The notes below the pieces were generated by a model. The model had not been told where the DNA came from. It did not search any database and was given only the letters and a program-made list of their open reading frames with translations. A DNA stretch of 64,000 nucleotides from the NCBI RefSeq assembly GCF_009687885.1, contig NZ_BLAF01000004.1, forward strand, positions 539,291 through 603,290, written 5' to 3'. A program made the translations under genes and the position numbers. Positions 25,790 to 35,849 of the stretch are shown one piece after another. How positions within the stretch are numbered: the first letter of the stretch is position 1; every line of letters starts with the position of its first letter. Origin of the DNA: Acrocarpospora pleiomorpha. Its GTDB lineage: Bacteria > Actinomycetota > Actinomycetes > Streptosporangiales > Streptosporangiaceae.

Positions 25790-27634
25790 TCAGGGGCCAT
25801 CCCGCAGGCGGTGCAGGCGCAACGCCAGCTGGATCTCCAGGGCGCGCTCCGGCTCCTGCCAGCCGGCGCCCAGCAGCTGGCCGATCCGGTCCAGGCGCTG
25901 GGTGACGGTGTTGACGTGGATGTGCAACGTCTCGGCCGTACGGGACAGGGAGCCGCCGGAGCCGAAGTAGGCGGCCAGGGTCGCGCGCAGGTGGGTGCCG
26001 CGGCGGGCGTCGTAATCGACTACCGGGCCGATCGTGCCGGCCAGGAACGCGGGCACGTCGCGGCCCTCGCCGATGAGCAGGCCGACGAAGCCCAGTTCGG
26101 CCGCGCTGGCGCCGTCCCCGCCCCGGCCCAGCGCCCGCAGCGCGTCCGCGCACCGCTGCGCTTCCTGGTACGCCTCCGACAGGGGCCCGCCGAGCACCGC
26201 CGCCGCTCCCGCGGTGGCCGGCTGGCCGAGCGAGGCGGTCAGCTCGGCGGCGGCGCGCCGCGCCAGGACGCCGGGTTTGTCGCCCGGCAGCAGCAGGATG
26301 ACCTCGTGCCCGCGCGCGGCGGCCAGCCCGTGGGCGATCGCCGCCTGCGCCGAGGCCCAGAACGCGGCGCGTTCCCGCTGGCCGTCGTGGCGGGCGACGA
26401 CCAGGACGTGCGGTTCGTCCAGGTGCACGCCGAGGCGGCGGGCCCGGTCGTGCAGCCCGTCCAGTTCCGGCCGGAAGACGAGGTCGTCCAGCAGCTCGCC
26501 GCGCACCCGGCCTTCGGCGTCGGCGACGCTGCGGCGGAACAGCAGCAGCAGCGCGGTGACCTGCGCGGCCCGTTCCAGGATGCGCTGGTCGGCGTCGGTC
26601 GGCCGGGCCGCGGTGCGCAGCACCAGCGTGCACAGCGGGGCCGCGCCGACGTCGACCGAGGCCACGAACACCTCACCGCGCCGGACCGTCCGGCCGAGCG
26701 CGCGGGACGAGCGCGCCGCCTCCGACACGCCGGCGTCCAGGTCGGCCGCGTCCCCCACCAGCGGCCGCCCCTCCTCGTCGAGCACGGTCAGCCGCCCGCC
26801 CAGCACCTCGGTGACGACCGCGGCCACGTCCTCCACGCCGCCGCCGCGCAGCACCAGGCCGGTCATCCGGTCGTGCGCGGCCGCGGCCCGCTCGATCGCG
26901 TCGCTGTGCGCCCGGATGAGCGTGTTGGCCTCGCTCAGCTCGGTCAGCGCGGCCCGCGTCTCCTCCAGCAGCCGCGCCGTGTCGATCGCCACCGCCGCGT
27001 GCGCGGCCAGCGAGGACAGCAGCGCCACCTCCTCGGGCGCGAACGGCCGCGCGCTCCGGTTGGCCGCGAACAGCACCCCGATGACCTGCGCCCCCAGCCG
27101 CAGCGGCACCCCGAGAATGGCGACTAGCCCCTCCTCGTGCACCGCGTCGTCGATGGTGACGGTGTGCCGGAACCGCTCGTCGGCGAAATAGTCCGCCGTG
27201 TTGTACGGCATGCCCGACTGCGCCACCAGCCCGCCCAGCCCGGCCCCCATCGCCAGCCGCAGCCCGCGGAACCGCGCGGCCGAGGACCCGTCGGTCACCC
27301 GCATGAACGTGTCCCCCCGCTCGGGATCGTTCAGCGTCATGTACGCGACGTCGGTGCCCAGCAGCTGCCGGGCCCGCCGCACGATCGCCGCCAGCACCGC
27401 GTCCAGATCCCGCAGCCCCGCCAGGTCCCCGGCCGTGTCGAACAGCGCCGACAGCTCCGCCTCCCGCCGGGCCCGCCGCCGCAGCATCCCCCGGACCCGC
27501 AACGCCGCGACCTTGTCCTGCTCCAGCCGCTCCAGCGTCTCCGCCCCGGCCCCTTCGGCCCGCGCCCGCAGCACCGGCCCTTCGAACTCGACGGCCGAGG
27601 CTTCCCGTACGAGCAGCTCCAGGAACACGTCCAT
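25790..27634 (-). CDS. GAF-domain PucR-type transcriptional regulator
   Basis: 614 residues. A basic helical stretch is followed by a GAF sensor domain (about 65-215; GTDVAYMTLNDPERGDTF, EGLVAILGVPLRLGAQVIGV), a PucR/CdaR middle region, and the C-terminal HTH of the PucR type (about 550-605; LAAYFGSGGSLSRTAETLHI, HVNTVTQRLDRIGQLLG). Such activators of purine or aromatic catabolism sense a small ligand. The likely targets are the divergent ribB-HAD genes or distant genes; nothing in the sequence decides. Confidence 0.9.
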   Translation of the reverse strand: MDVFLELLVREASAVEFEGPVLRARAEGAGAETLERLEQDKVAALRVRGMLRRRARREAELSALFDTAGDLAGLRDLDAVLAAIVRRARQLLGTDVAYMTLNDPERGDTFMRVTDGSSAARFRGLRLAMGAGLGGLVAQSGMPYNTADYFADERFRHTVTIDDAVHEEGLVAILGVPLRLGAQVIGVLFAANRSARPFAPEEVALLSSLAAHAAVAIDTARLLEETRAALTELSEANTLIRAHSDAIERAAAAHDRMTGLVLRGGGVEDVAAVVTEVLGGRLTVLDEEGRPLVGDAADLDAGVSEAARSSRALGRTVRRGEVFVASVDVGAAPLCTLVLRTAARPTDADQRILERAAQVTALLLLFRRSVADAEGRVRGELLDDLVFRPELDGLHDRARRLGVHLDEPHVLVVARHDGQRERAAFWASAQAAIAHGLAAARGHEVILLLPGDKPGVLARRAAAELTASLGQPATAGAAAVLGGPLSEAYQEAQRCADALRALGRGGDGASAAELGFVGLLIGEGRDVPAFLAGTIGPVVDYDARRGTHLRATLAAYFGSGGSLSRTAETLHIHVNTVTQRLDRIGQLLGAGWQEPERALEIQLALRLHRLRDGP

Positions 27635-27691
27635 GTCAGCCGCTTCGTCGGGCAGGCTGCTTCGGCTGGCCAGGGTGAACGTCCCGTTCCA

Positions 27692-27787
27692 TCACACCCG
27701 GCAAGCTATATCGCCTGCCCCGGAGCTGTCGATCCGGCTCAGGAGGCTCTGGGGGAAGGTGTAAGTCTCCGGGAAATCAGCGGTCAT
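27692..27787 (-). CDS. Possible 31-residue leader ORF upstream of the PucR-type regulator
   Basis: On the minus strand an ATG at 27787 has GGGAGA 8 nt upstream and opens a 31-codon frame (TADFPETYTFPQSLLSRIDS, then SSGAGDIACRV) ending 57 bp before the regulator gene. Spacing and ribosome-binding site make translation plausible. No family is recognised; it could be a leader peptide or chance. Confidence 0.35.
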   Translation of the reverse strand: MTADFPETYTFPQSLLSRIDSSGAGDIACRV

Positions 27788-27879
27788 GGGTTATCTCTCC
27801 CGGTGTGTCGTGACCCGCCGCGCGGGCGGCGTATGGCGTAGTTCTATGACTACTGTGCGTTAACGCTTCGGGGGTTCTC

Positions 27880-28494
27880 ATGCTCGACACCGTGGCCGCC
27901 GCGATCGAAGAGATCGCCGCGGGGCGTCCCGTTCTGGTCATCGACGACGAGGACCGGGAGAACGAGGGGGATCTGATCGCGGCCGGGTCGCTGATGACGC
28001 CGGTGCTGATGGCGTTCCTGATCCGGCACAGCGGCGGCGTGGTGTGCGCGGCCATGGAGGGGGCCGACCTGGACCGGCTGCACCTGCCGCCCATGGTCGC
28101 CCTCAACGAGGACCCCCGCGTCGGCGCGTTCACCGTCTCGGTGGACGCCGCCGACGGCACCACCGGCATCTCGGCGGCCAGCCGCGCCAACACCCTGCGC
28201 CTGCTGGCCGACCCGGCCACCGGGCCGCGCCAGCTGACGCGCCCCGGCCATGTCTTCCCGCTGCGCGCCGACGAGGGCGGCCTCGCCGCCCGCCAGGGCC
28301 ACACCGAAGCCGGCATCGAGCTGGTACGGCTGGCCGGGCTGCCTCCCGTGGCCGCGCTCACCGAGGTGTTCAACCCGGACGGCACCCTGGCCCGCCTGCC
28401 CCAACTGCGGGTCTTCGCCGACGAGCACGGCCTGGCGCTGATCTCGATCGAGCAGCTGATGGCCCACCGCGCGGCCGTCCCGGCCGGAGCGTGA
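27880..28494 (+). CDS. ribB: 3,4-dihydroxy-2-butanone-4-phosphate synthase
   Basis: 204 residues, single-domain RibB rather than the RibBA fusion. All hallmarks are present: VLVIDDEDRENEGDLIAAGS with the Mg-binding/catalytic acids, LIRHSGGVVCAAM, TTGISAASRANTLR, LTRPGHVFPLRADEGGLAAR and GHTEAGIELVRLAGL with the catalytic His. It converts ribulose 5-phosphate to the four-carbon unit of riboflavin in the cytoplasm. No other riboflavin gene and no FMN riboswitch are nearby, so this may be a second copy or serve another pathway. The stop overlaps the GTG of the HAD gene. Confidence 0.94.
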   Translation: MLDTVAAAIEEIAAGRPVLVIDDEDRENEGDLIAAGSLMTPVLMAFLIRHSGGVVCAAMEGADLDRLHLPPMVALNEDPRVGAFTVSVDAADGTTGISAASRANTLRLLADPATGPRQLTRPGHVFPLRADEGGLAARQGHTEAGIELVRLAGLPPVAALTEVFNPDGTLARLPQLRVFADEHGLALISIEQLMAHRAAVPAGA

Positions 28495-29153
28495 CCCCGG
28501 TGCGTGCCGTCGTCTTCGACCTCGACGACACCCTGGTCGCCAGCGGCCACGTCTGGGACCGGATCTGGCGCGACTACCACGCCCGCAACGGCGGCCGGGA
28601 CGGCGACCTGGGCGACCTGGTCGGCAGCGGCGACTGGGCCGCCTTCCTGGCCGGCGCCTGCGGCACCGACCCGGCCCAGGTGCACGCCGAATGCACCGAG
28701 GCCGCCCTCGCCGCCCTGCACGAGGGCAGGATCGCCTTACTGGAGGGCGCCTACCAGCTCCTCACCGCCGCCGCCCTGTGGGTTCCGGTGGCGGTGGCCT
28801 CGGCGGCCCCGCACCGCTACGTGCACGCCGCCGTCACCGCCCTCGGCCTGACCGGCCACGTCACGGCCGTCATCGCCGACGAGGACGTGCCGGCCTCCAA
28901 ACCGGAACCCGACGCCTACCTGCTGGCCGCCGAACTCCTCGGCCTGCCCCCCGCCGAATGCCTGGCGGTCGAGGATTCCACCCCCGGCATCCGCGCCGCC
29001 CACGCGGCCGGCATGACGGTCCTGGCCATCCCCAACCGGCTCCGCCCGCCCGCCGTCGACACCCTCGCCCTCGCCGCCCACCAGGCCGGTACGGCGACCG
29101 CCGCCCTCCCCGTCCTCACCCGCATCATCGCCCACGGCGAAGTAAGCGTGTGA
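28491..29153 (+). CDS. HAD-superfamily hydrolase (phosphatase)
   Basis: About 220 residues from the GTG at 28491 inside the ribB stop (GTGA); a GTG at 28500 is the alternative. Motif I is VVFDLDDTLVASG, motif II VAVASAAPHRYV, motif III Lys in PASKPEPDAYLLAAEL and motif IV VEDSTPGIRAAHAAGM: the full beta-phosphoglucomutase-like/subclass I set. Coupling to ribB raises the possibility of the riboflavin-pathway phosphatase that dephosphorylates the pyrimidine intermediate, but this is only inference. Confidence 0.88.
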   Translation: MTPVRAVVFDLDDTLVASGHVWDRIWRDYHARNGGRDGDLGDLVGSGDWAAFLAGACGTDPAQVHAECTEAALAALHEGRIALLEGAYQLLTAAALWVPVAVASAAPHRYVHAAVTALGLTGHVTAVIADEDVPASKPEPDAYLLAAELLGLPPAECLAVEDSTPGIRAAHAAGMTVLAIPNRLRPPAVDTLALAAHQAGTATAALPVLTRIIAHGEVSV

Positions 29154-29261
29154 CCCACCCGATCAGCCGCCACCGCGGTCACCAGGTTCTCCATGGACCG
29201 CGTTAGCCGGTTCGTGAGGACAAGGTGGCTGACGGGTGCTGGTGTGGCTACCGTGGCCCGC

Positions 29262-29933
29262 ATGAGCGGACCGGTGGGCGTGCTGATCGTGGATGAGGAT
29301 CCGCGGTCGCGGGCGGGGCTGCGGCTGGTGCTGGGGGCCGCGGCGGATCTGCGGGTGGTGGGAGAGGCGGGCGACGGGGCGCAGCTCGTGCCGATGGTGG
29401 AGCGCCATGATCCGGATGTGGTGTTGATGGACATCTGGATGTCGGCCTGGGACGGGCTGGCCGCGATCGTGGTGTTGCGGGAGCGGCCGGATCCGCCGGA
29501 GGTGATCGTGTTGAGCGCGGCCGACGCCGATGAGCGGGTGTTGCGGGCGCTGCGGGCGGGGGCGGCCGGGTTCCTGCGTAAGGACACCCCGGCGGCGGAG
29601 GTGGTGAGCGCGGTCCGCCGGGTGGCGCGGGGGCAGCCGGTGCTGTCTCCGGCGGTCACCCGGCGGCTGGTCGCGCGGGTCTCCGACTCCGATCGTGATC
29701 GGCGGCGGGCGGTGGCCCGGGCCGGGCTGGCCTCGTTGACCGCGCGGGAGCACGCGGTCGCGGTGGCCGTCGGCCGGGGACGCGGCGACGAGGAGATCGG
29801 AGTGCTGCTGTTCCTGAGCGTGGCGCAGGTGGAGGCGCACGTGGCGAGCGTCCTGGCCAAGCTGGGACTCAACAACCGGGTGCAGATCACGCTGCTGGTG
29901 CACGACGCGGGCCTGCTGGACGGTCAGGGCTGA
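29262..29933 (+). CDS. NarL/LuxR-family response regulator, orphan
   Basis: 223 residues from the ATG at 29262. Receiver: VLIVDEDPRSRAGLRLVL, phosphoacceptor in DVVLMDIWMSAWDG (Trp and Ala where MPxxxG is usual), Ser in VIVLSAADADE and Lys in GFLRKDTPAAE. LuxR HTH: LTAREHAVAVAVGRGRGDEE, SVAQVEAHVASVLAKLGLN. No histidine kinase is adjacent. The upstream ATG at 29193 gives an unsupported 23-residue extension. The altered MDIWMSAWDG loop suggests unusual or no phosphorylation control. Confidence 0.88.
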   Translation: MSGPVGVLIVDEDPRSRAGLRLVLGAAADLRVVGEAGDGAQLVPMVERHDPDVVLMDIWMSAWDGLAAIVVLRERPDPPEVIVLSAADADERVLRALRAGAAGFLRKDTPAAEVVSAVRRVARGQPVLSPAVTRRLVARVSDSDRDRRRAVARAGLASLTAREHAVAVAVGRGRGDEEIGVLLFLSVAQVEAHVASVLAKLGLNNRVQITLLVHDAGLLDGQG

Positions 29934-29969
29934 GCGCGTCGTCCATACATCCGGCCGGGGAGAATCTTC

Positions 29970-30398
29970 TCAGACGCGGGTCAGGATGGAGTCGCAGCCG
30001 TCTCCGCCCGGGTAGACCCAGGCGCCCGCCATCGTGTCGCCGTCGAACTCGCCTTTGAAGTAGGCCGGTGAGCCCGGTTCCCCGGCCCAGATCGTCAGGG
30101 TGTCGCCGTCGAGTTCATACACGTAGTCGAAGGTGTTGCCCTGGTTGTCGTAGTAACGGGACCTGATCTCCCGGCCGGGCTCGGCGCCGAGCGGGCGCTC
30201 CCGGCCGATGATCTCCAGGCCGGTGACGGGCTCGCCGAACTGCCACAGGCGCACGTCCTGGGCGAGGAAGAAGCCGCCCTCCAGCCACCGGTAGGTGACC
30301 GTGCCGGTCGCGCCGCCGCTCACCGTCCAGGTGCCGACCAGCCGGTCCAGGGCGCGCAGGGCGGCGTCGGGCGTGCGGGTCTCGTTGGAGTACGTCAT
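29970..30398 (-). CDS. DUF1579-like small beta-barrel protein
   Basis: 142 residues. ALDRLVGTWTVSGGATGTVT then YRWLEGGFFLAQDV and DTLTIWAGEPGSPAYFKGEF outline an all-beta, lipocalin-like chain with the LVGTW start of DUF1579-type proteins. Function unknown. In actinobacteria such genes often lie beside ECF42-type sigma factors with DGPF proteins, exactly as here (30990-32605). Confidence 0.75.
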   Translation of the reverse strand: MTYSNETRTPDAALRALDRLVGTWTVSGGATGTVTYRWLEGGFFLAQDVRLWQFGEPVTGLEIIGRERPLGAEPGREIRSRYYDNQGNTFDYVYELDGDTLTIWAGEPGSPAYFKGEFDGDTMAGAWVYPGGDGCDSILTRV

Positions 30399-30516
30399 GG
30401 TCTGTCCCTTATCTCGCGGTGTACTTCACCCCCACCGGCGCGAGACAGGGCCTAGCCGCCGCCAGACGCGGCCTAGCCGTGGCGGGCGCCCCTGATGGGC
30501 GCCCGCCCCGGGTCGC

Positions 30517-30885
30517 CTAGTCCTCCTGCAGTACGGACAGGATGTTGCCGGCCGGGTCCTTGAACCAGGCGATGAGCGGGCCGCCCCGCCGGAAGACGCC
30601 GTCCTCGTCGACCCCTTCGTAGGTTTCGAAGGTGACGCCGCGCGCCCTCAGGTCCGCCATCGCGGCTTCGATGTCCGGGACCGGGAAGTTGAGGATGGTG
30701 AACGTCGCGGGCGTGTGCTGGTCGCCCTTCGGGTAGACGAGGGTGTCGCGGTCCCCGGCCAGGTGCAGGAACAGCAGACCGTTGCGCTCGCTGACGTTGA
30801 GCCCGAGCGTCTCGCCGTAGAACTTCCTGGCCTCGGCGATGTCGTCCACGGAGAACCCGCTGAACGCCTTGGTGTTCTCGAACAT
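30517..30885 (-). CDS. VOC-family protein
   Basis: 122 residues from the ATG at 30885, preceded by GGAGGG. VOC features: [20 protein letters not shown] at the start and [19 protein letters not shown] at the end. It is divergent from the YCII/ECF sigma operon, and VOC proteins are a usual companion of ECF42-type sigma factors. Activity unknown. Confidence 0.88.
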   Translation of the reverse strand: MFENTKAFSGFSVDDIAEARKFYGETLGLNVSERNGLLFLHLAGDRDTLVYPKGDQHTPATFTILNFPVPDIEAAMADLRARGVTFETYEGVDEDGVFRRGGPLIAWFKDPAGNILSVLQED

Positions 30886-30989
30886 GATGTTCCCTCCTGC
30901 TCTCGGTCTCTTCTCGATGGAGACGTAGAAACCAACGAGCCGGTTTCGACATGGTGGGTGTGGAAATGCCGCTACCCAGGAAGACACCG

Positions 30990-31351
30990 ATGAAATATCT
31001 GATCCTGATCTACACTAACCCGGCCACCCGCAAGGTCTGGGACGCTCTTCCCGAGGCCCAGCGTGAGGCCGGCTACCAGGCTCATCTGGCTTTCCGGGAG
31101 AGCCTGGCCGACTCCGGCGAGCTGATCGTGGCCGAGGCGCTGGCCGATCCGGCCACCGCGCGGCGGGTGACCGCGACCGGGGGCCGGACGAGGACCGCCG
31201 ACGGTCCGTTCGCGGAGGCGAAGGAGCTGCTGGCCGGTTTCTACCTGATCGAGTGCGAAAGCCTGGAGCGGGCGATCGAGCACGGCTCGCGTGTCCCGGA
31301 GGCGGAATTCGGCCTGGTCGAAGTCCGCCCAATCCTGGACCTGCACGCGCC

Positions 31352-31355
<4 letters not shown>
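30990..31355 (+). CDS. YCII-related DGPF-domain protein
   Basis: 121 residues from the ATG at 30990. [20 protein letters not shown] at the N-terminus and [20 protein letters not shown] carrying the DGPF motif define the YCII/DGPF family, an alpha-beta-barrel dimer. Its gene overlaps the sigma-factor gene by ATGA. In ECF42 units DGPF genes are the main genomic partner and often the target promoter's product. Confidence 0.92.
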
Positions 31356-32605
<1,250 letters not shown>

Positions 32606-32608
32606 TCC

Positions 32609-35600
32609 TTATCGCGGTGCGGGTCCCGGGTCGTACCGGCAGGTGGTGCCCGTCCGCACGGTGCGGTCGAGGTGTTCGCCGAGTTCGGGCAGGGCCTCGC
32701 CGACGCGGCGGATGGCGTCGCGGATCCGGGCGGTGACGGCCTTGCGGGCGCGTTCCGCTGCCGTGGCCGCGAGCGGGCGCGAGCCGCCGCCGGGGCGGGT
32801 GGCCCGGCGCAGCTCGGTGAGGAGTTGCTCGCGTTCGTCGGTGGCGCGTCGCGTGCGGCCCAGATCGGTGTTCTCCTGTGCGGCGGCGAGTTCGTCGTCG
32901 AGCTCGGCCAGCCGCCGCCGGTAGGCGGCGAGGGCCGTCCGGTCGAGGATCGGCTCGAATCGATCCGCACCGGCGTGGACCGGGTCGCCGCCGGCCAGGT
33001 CCAGCGCGGGCCGGTCCTCCCCGGGCCGGGCCAGCAGCGCCGCCAGGTCGTGCAGCCCCTTGAGGTCGCGGAGGTAGGCACTCTGCCCGCGGTAGGTCGC
33101 CTGCCACATGTCGCCGACGCGGCGAAGCCGCGGACCGCCGGTGTCTTCGTGCGCGGTGTCTTCGTGCGCGGTGTGCTGGGGTGCGCCGTCGAGGGTCGCC
33201 AGAGCGCGCTGGGTCTCGGCCTGCCAGGCGTGGGCGCCGAGCCGGCGGTGCGCCTCGAGTGCCCGGTCCAGCCACTGCCGGGCCGGTGCCGGCTGGCCGA
33301 GGGCGGCGTAGAGGAGCCCGACCCGGTGGGCGTGCGCGCCCATGAAGCAGACGAGGGCGCCGTTGACCGCGCAGCTGTCGGCGACCGGGAGCAGATCGTC
33401 GAGGAGCCGCCGGCAGAGCGGGCGGTCGTCAAGCGCGATCGCGGCGGCGGCCAGCTCGCCGACGAAGACGGACCACAGGTAGGAGCGGTCGGTGCGCCAG
33501 TCCGGCAGCGCGAGGACGGTGTCGAGCTCGCGGCGGGCGGTGTCGAGGTCGCCGGCGCGGGCATGGAACCCGGCGGCGACGGCGTGGGCGTGCGCGGGGG
33601 CGCCGATCCACCAGCGGACCGCCTCGGCGGCCATGTCCCGCAGTTCGGCCGGGTCGTCGCGGGCGCGGGCGATTTCGAGGCGCTGGGACATGCGCACGTT
33701 GCCGGTGTCGCTGTCGCCGACGGCCCGGCCGAGGGCGTCGGCCTCGATGGACAGCCGCTCGCCGGTGTCGATGTCGCCGTCGAGAAGGGCGAGCGCGGCC
33801 TGCCGGGTGCGCAGCAGGTAGTCGTGGCGGGGCTGGCGCAGCCGTCCAGTGTGGTGCCGGTACTCGGCGAGGGTGGCGCGGAAGGCCGCCGAGGCGCTCT
33901 CCAGCTGGGCGGTGGCCAGCAGGAGCAGGGCCTGGGCATGCCGTTCCTGGTCGCCGGCCTGGCCGGCCAGGCCGGCGATCTCCGCCGAGATCGCGGCCCG
34001 GTCGGTGGCCGTGCCCGGGGTCCACAGCGTGTCGTGGTGGGCGAGCAGGCAGCTGGCCAGCGTGGCCGGATCGTCCAGGGTACGGGCGATCGCGACCGCG
34101 TTTTCGGCCAGCGGCCGGGCCCGGGGACGGTCGGCGGGGACGGAGTGCTGCAACTGGCGGGCCAGCGCCGCGGTCACCTGCGCCTCAACCGGCGTGCCCG
34201 TGCCGGCGAGGGCCTGCCGGGCGGTGTCGAGGATGGCGATCAGGTCGGTGCGGGGCATGGCGAAGCGGGCGCCGACCCGGTCGAGGCCGAGCGCGGCCGC
34301 GCCGAGCAGGTCGCCGCGGCCGGTGGCGGTGGCCCGGGTCCAGGCGGCGCCCAGCAGCGCGCGGGCCCGGGTGGTGTCGCCGGCGCGCAGCCGCAGCTCG
34401 GCCTCCTTGGTGAGCAGGTCGACCTGCTCGTGCTCGGCCAGCGGCTGCCCGGCGTCGCTGACCGCCGACCGGACCCGGGCGAGATGGCCGGCGGCCTCGG
34501 TGAAGGCGAACCGGTTACCGTCGGCGTCGGCGGCCAGCCGCGCCCACGCCATCGCGGGCGCCGGGCCGGTCAGTTCGACGGCGGCGGCGAAGTGAAAGGC
34601 CAGCTCGGCGGCGAACACCGGGCCGCCCCGCTCGTGGCGGCGCAGCAGCGCCGCGGCGACCCGCTGGTGCAGGTCGAGCCGCCGCGCCGGCGGCAGGGTG
34701 GTGTAGATGGTCTCCCGGTAAAGGTCGTGGGTGAACCGGCCGGGACCGGCCTGGTCGGCCGGGGTGAGGATGCCCGCCCGGCTCGCCTCGGCGGCCAGCT
34801 CGGCGATCCGGGTCGGGCCGGTCCTGGCCACGTCGGCGAGGACGTCGGCGAGGACGTCGGGCAGGACGACGCTGCCGGCGACGGCCGCCGCCTCCAGCAG
34901 CTGCGCGCACTGGCCGGTCAGGCGGGCCAGGCGGCGTCCGATGACGTCCCGAACCGCGGCCGGAATCTCGGTGGCGGGGCCGCCGGCGGCGAGCAGGCGG
35001 CACAGCTCCCGGGTGCAGAAGGGGTGCCCGCCGCCGCGGCGGTTCACCAGCTCGGCCCACCGGTCCGCCACCGCCGCCCCGGCGACGGCCTGGATCAGGT
35101 CGGCGACCTCGCCCGGGGACATGCCGTGTAACGGCACGAGCTCGGCTGTGGTGGCCAGATCGGCCAGCGCGGCGGCGACGTCCGCCGCCGGTTCCCGCGG
35201 CCGGTAGGCGCCGACCAGCAGCAGCGCGCCGGGATGGTGCTGGCCGGCCAGGAACCGCAGCAGGTCCACGGTGGACAGATCGGCCCAGTGCAGGTCGTCC
35301 AGGATCACCACCACCGGGGCGCCGGCGGCCGCGTCGGCCAGCAGGCGGCCGGCCGCCTCGAACACGCGTACCCGCACTGTCGTGTCGGCATCCGCCGCCG
35401 CGGGCGAGTCGGCGGCCAGTTCCGGCACGATCGCCACCAGTTCGGCGGAGGGGGTGCCGAGCCCGGCGCGCTGCTCGAGCAGCGCCCGCAGCGCCTGCGT
35501 CCACGGCCACCACGCCGGTGCCTGGTCGGCGTCCCAGCAGGTGCCCCACACGACCGTGGCGCCCGCAGCCGTGGCTTCCTCCGCGAACCGGGTCAGCAGG

Positions 35601-35734
35601 GCGGTCTTGCCGATCCCGGCCTCACCGGTGACCAGCGCCAGCCCCACCCGGCCGCCGGGCGGTGCGGTGGTGAGGGCCTGGTAGACGGCGGTCAACCGGG
35701 CCAGGGGCTCGATCCGGCCGACGAAAGTGAACAT
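32609..35734 (-). CDS. Large STAND/AAA ATPase of the LAL type, without a LuxR domain
   Basis: 1041 residues. I use the ATG at 35734 (GGAGG 9 nt upstream; the ATG at 35743 abuts the site). N-terminal ATPase: FVGRIEPLARL, Walker A VTGEAGIGKTALLTRFAEEA, Walker B VVVILDDLHWADLSTVDLLR. A long TPR-like helical middle (about 400-870) follows. The C-terminus lacks the LuxR HTH common in such regulators and instead has a winged-helix-like segment (YRGQSAYLRDLKGLHDLAAL) and a basic helical end (AAERARKAVTARIRDAIRRV). The stop is 3 bp from the ECF gene. Divergent from the nitrilase. Confidence 0.87.
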   Translation of the reverse strand: MFTFVGRIEPLARLTAVYQALTTAPPGGRVGLALVTGEAGIGKTALLTRFAEEATAAGATVVWGTCWDADQAPAWWPWTQALRALLEQRAGLGTPSAELVAIVPELAADSPAAADADTTVRVRVFEAAGRLLADAAAGAPVVVILDDLHWADLSTVDLLRFLAGQHHPGALLLVGAYRPREPAADVAAALADLATTAELVPLHGMSPGEVADLIQAVAGAAVADRWAELVNRRGGGHPFCTRELCRLLAAGGPATEIPAAVRDVIGRRLARLTGQCAQLLEAAAVAGSVVLPDVLADVLADVARTGPTRIAELAAEASRAGILTPADQAGPGRFTHDLYRETIYTTLPPARRLDLHQRVAAALLRRHERGGPVFAAELAFHFAAAVELTGPAPAMAWARLAADADGNRFAFTEAAGHLARVRSAVSDAGQPLAEHEQVDLLTKEAELRLRAGDTTRARALLGAAWTRATATGRGDLLGAAALGLDRVGARFAMPRTDLIAILDTARQALAGTGTPVEAQVTAALARQLQHSVPADRPRARPLAENAVAIARTLDDPATLASCLLAHHDTLWTPGTATDRAAISAEIAGLAGQAGDQERHAQALLLLATAQLESASAAFRATLAEYRHHTGRLRQPRHDYLLRTRQAALALLDGDIDTGERLSIEADALGRAVGDSDTGNVRMSQRLEIARARDDPAELRDMAAEAVRWWIGAPAHAHAVAAGFHARAGDLDTARRELDTVLALPDWRTDRSYLWSVFVGELAAAAIALDDRPLCRRLLDDLLPVADSCAVNGALVCFMGAHAHRVGLLYAALGQPAPARQWLDRALEAHRRLGAHAWQAETQRALATLDGAPQHTAHEDTAHEDTGGPRLRRVGDMWQATYRGQSAYLRDLKGLHDLAALLARPGEDRPALDLAGGDPVHAGADRFEPILDRTALAAYRRRLAELDDELAAAQENTDLGRTRRATDEREQLLTELRRATRPGGGSRPLAATAAERARKAVTARIRDAIRRVGEALPELGEHLDRTVRTGTTCRYDPGPAPR

Positions 35735-35849
35735 GTCTGGCATCCTCCGCTGGCGCCGGGCGAAAGTGCTAGGCGGTTTCTGGCGGGAGCCAGCCGCGTT
35801 CTGGCGCGTTCCGGGGTATGACCGGCATATTTGAGACAGGCGGGCGGCA

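Noticed and set aside
27640..27879. Possible FMN riboswitch before ribB
   Set aside because: The conserved RFN blocks are not present; only a stray GGTGTAAGTC-like stretch is seen.
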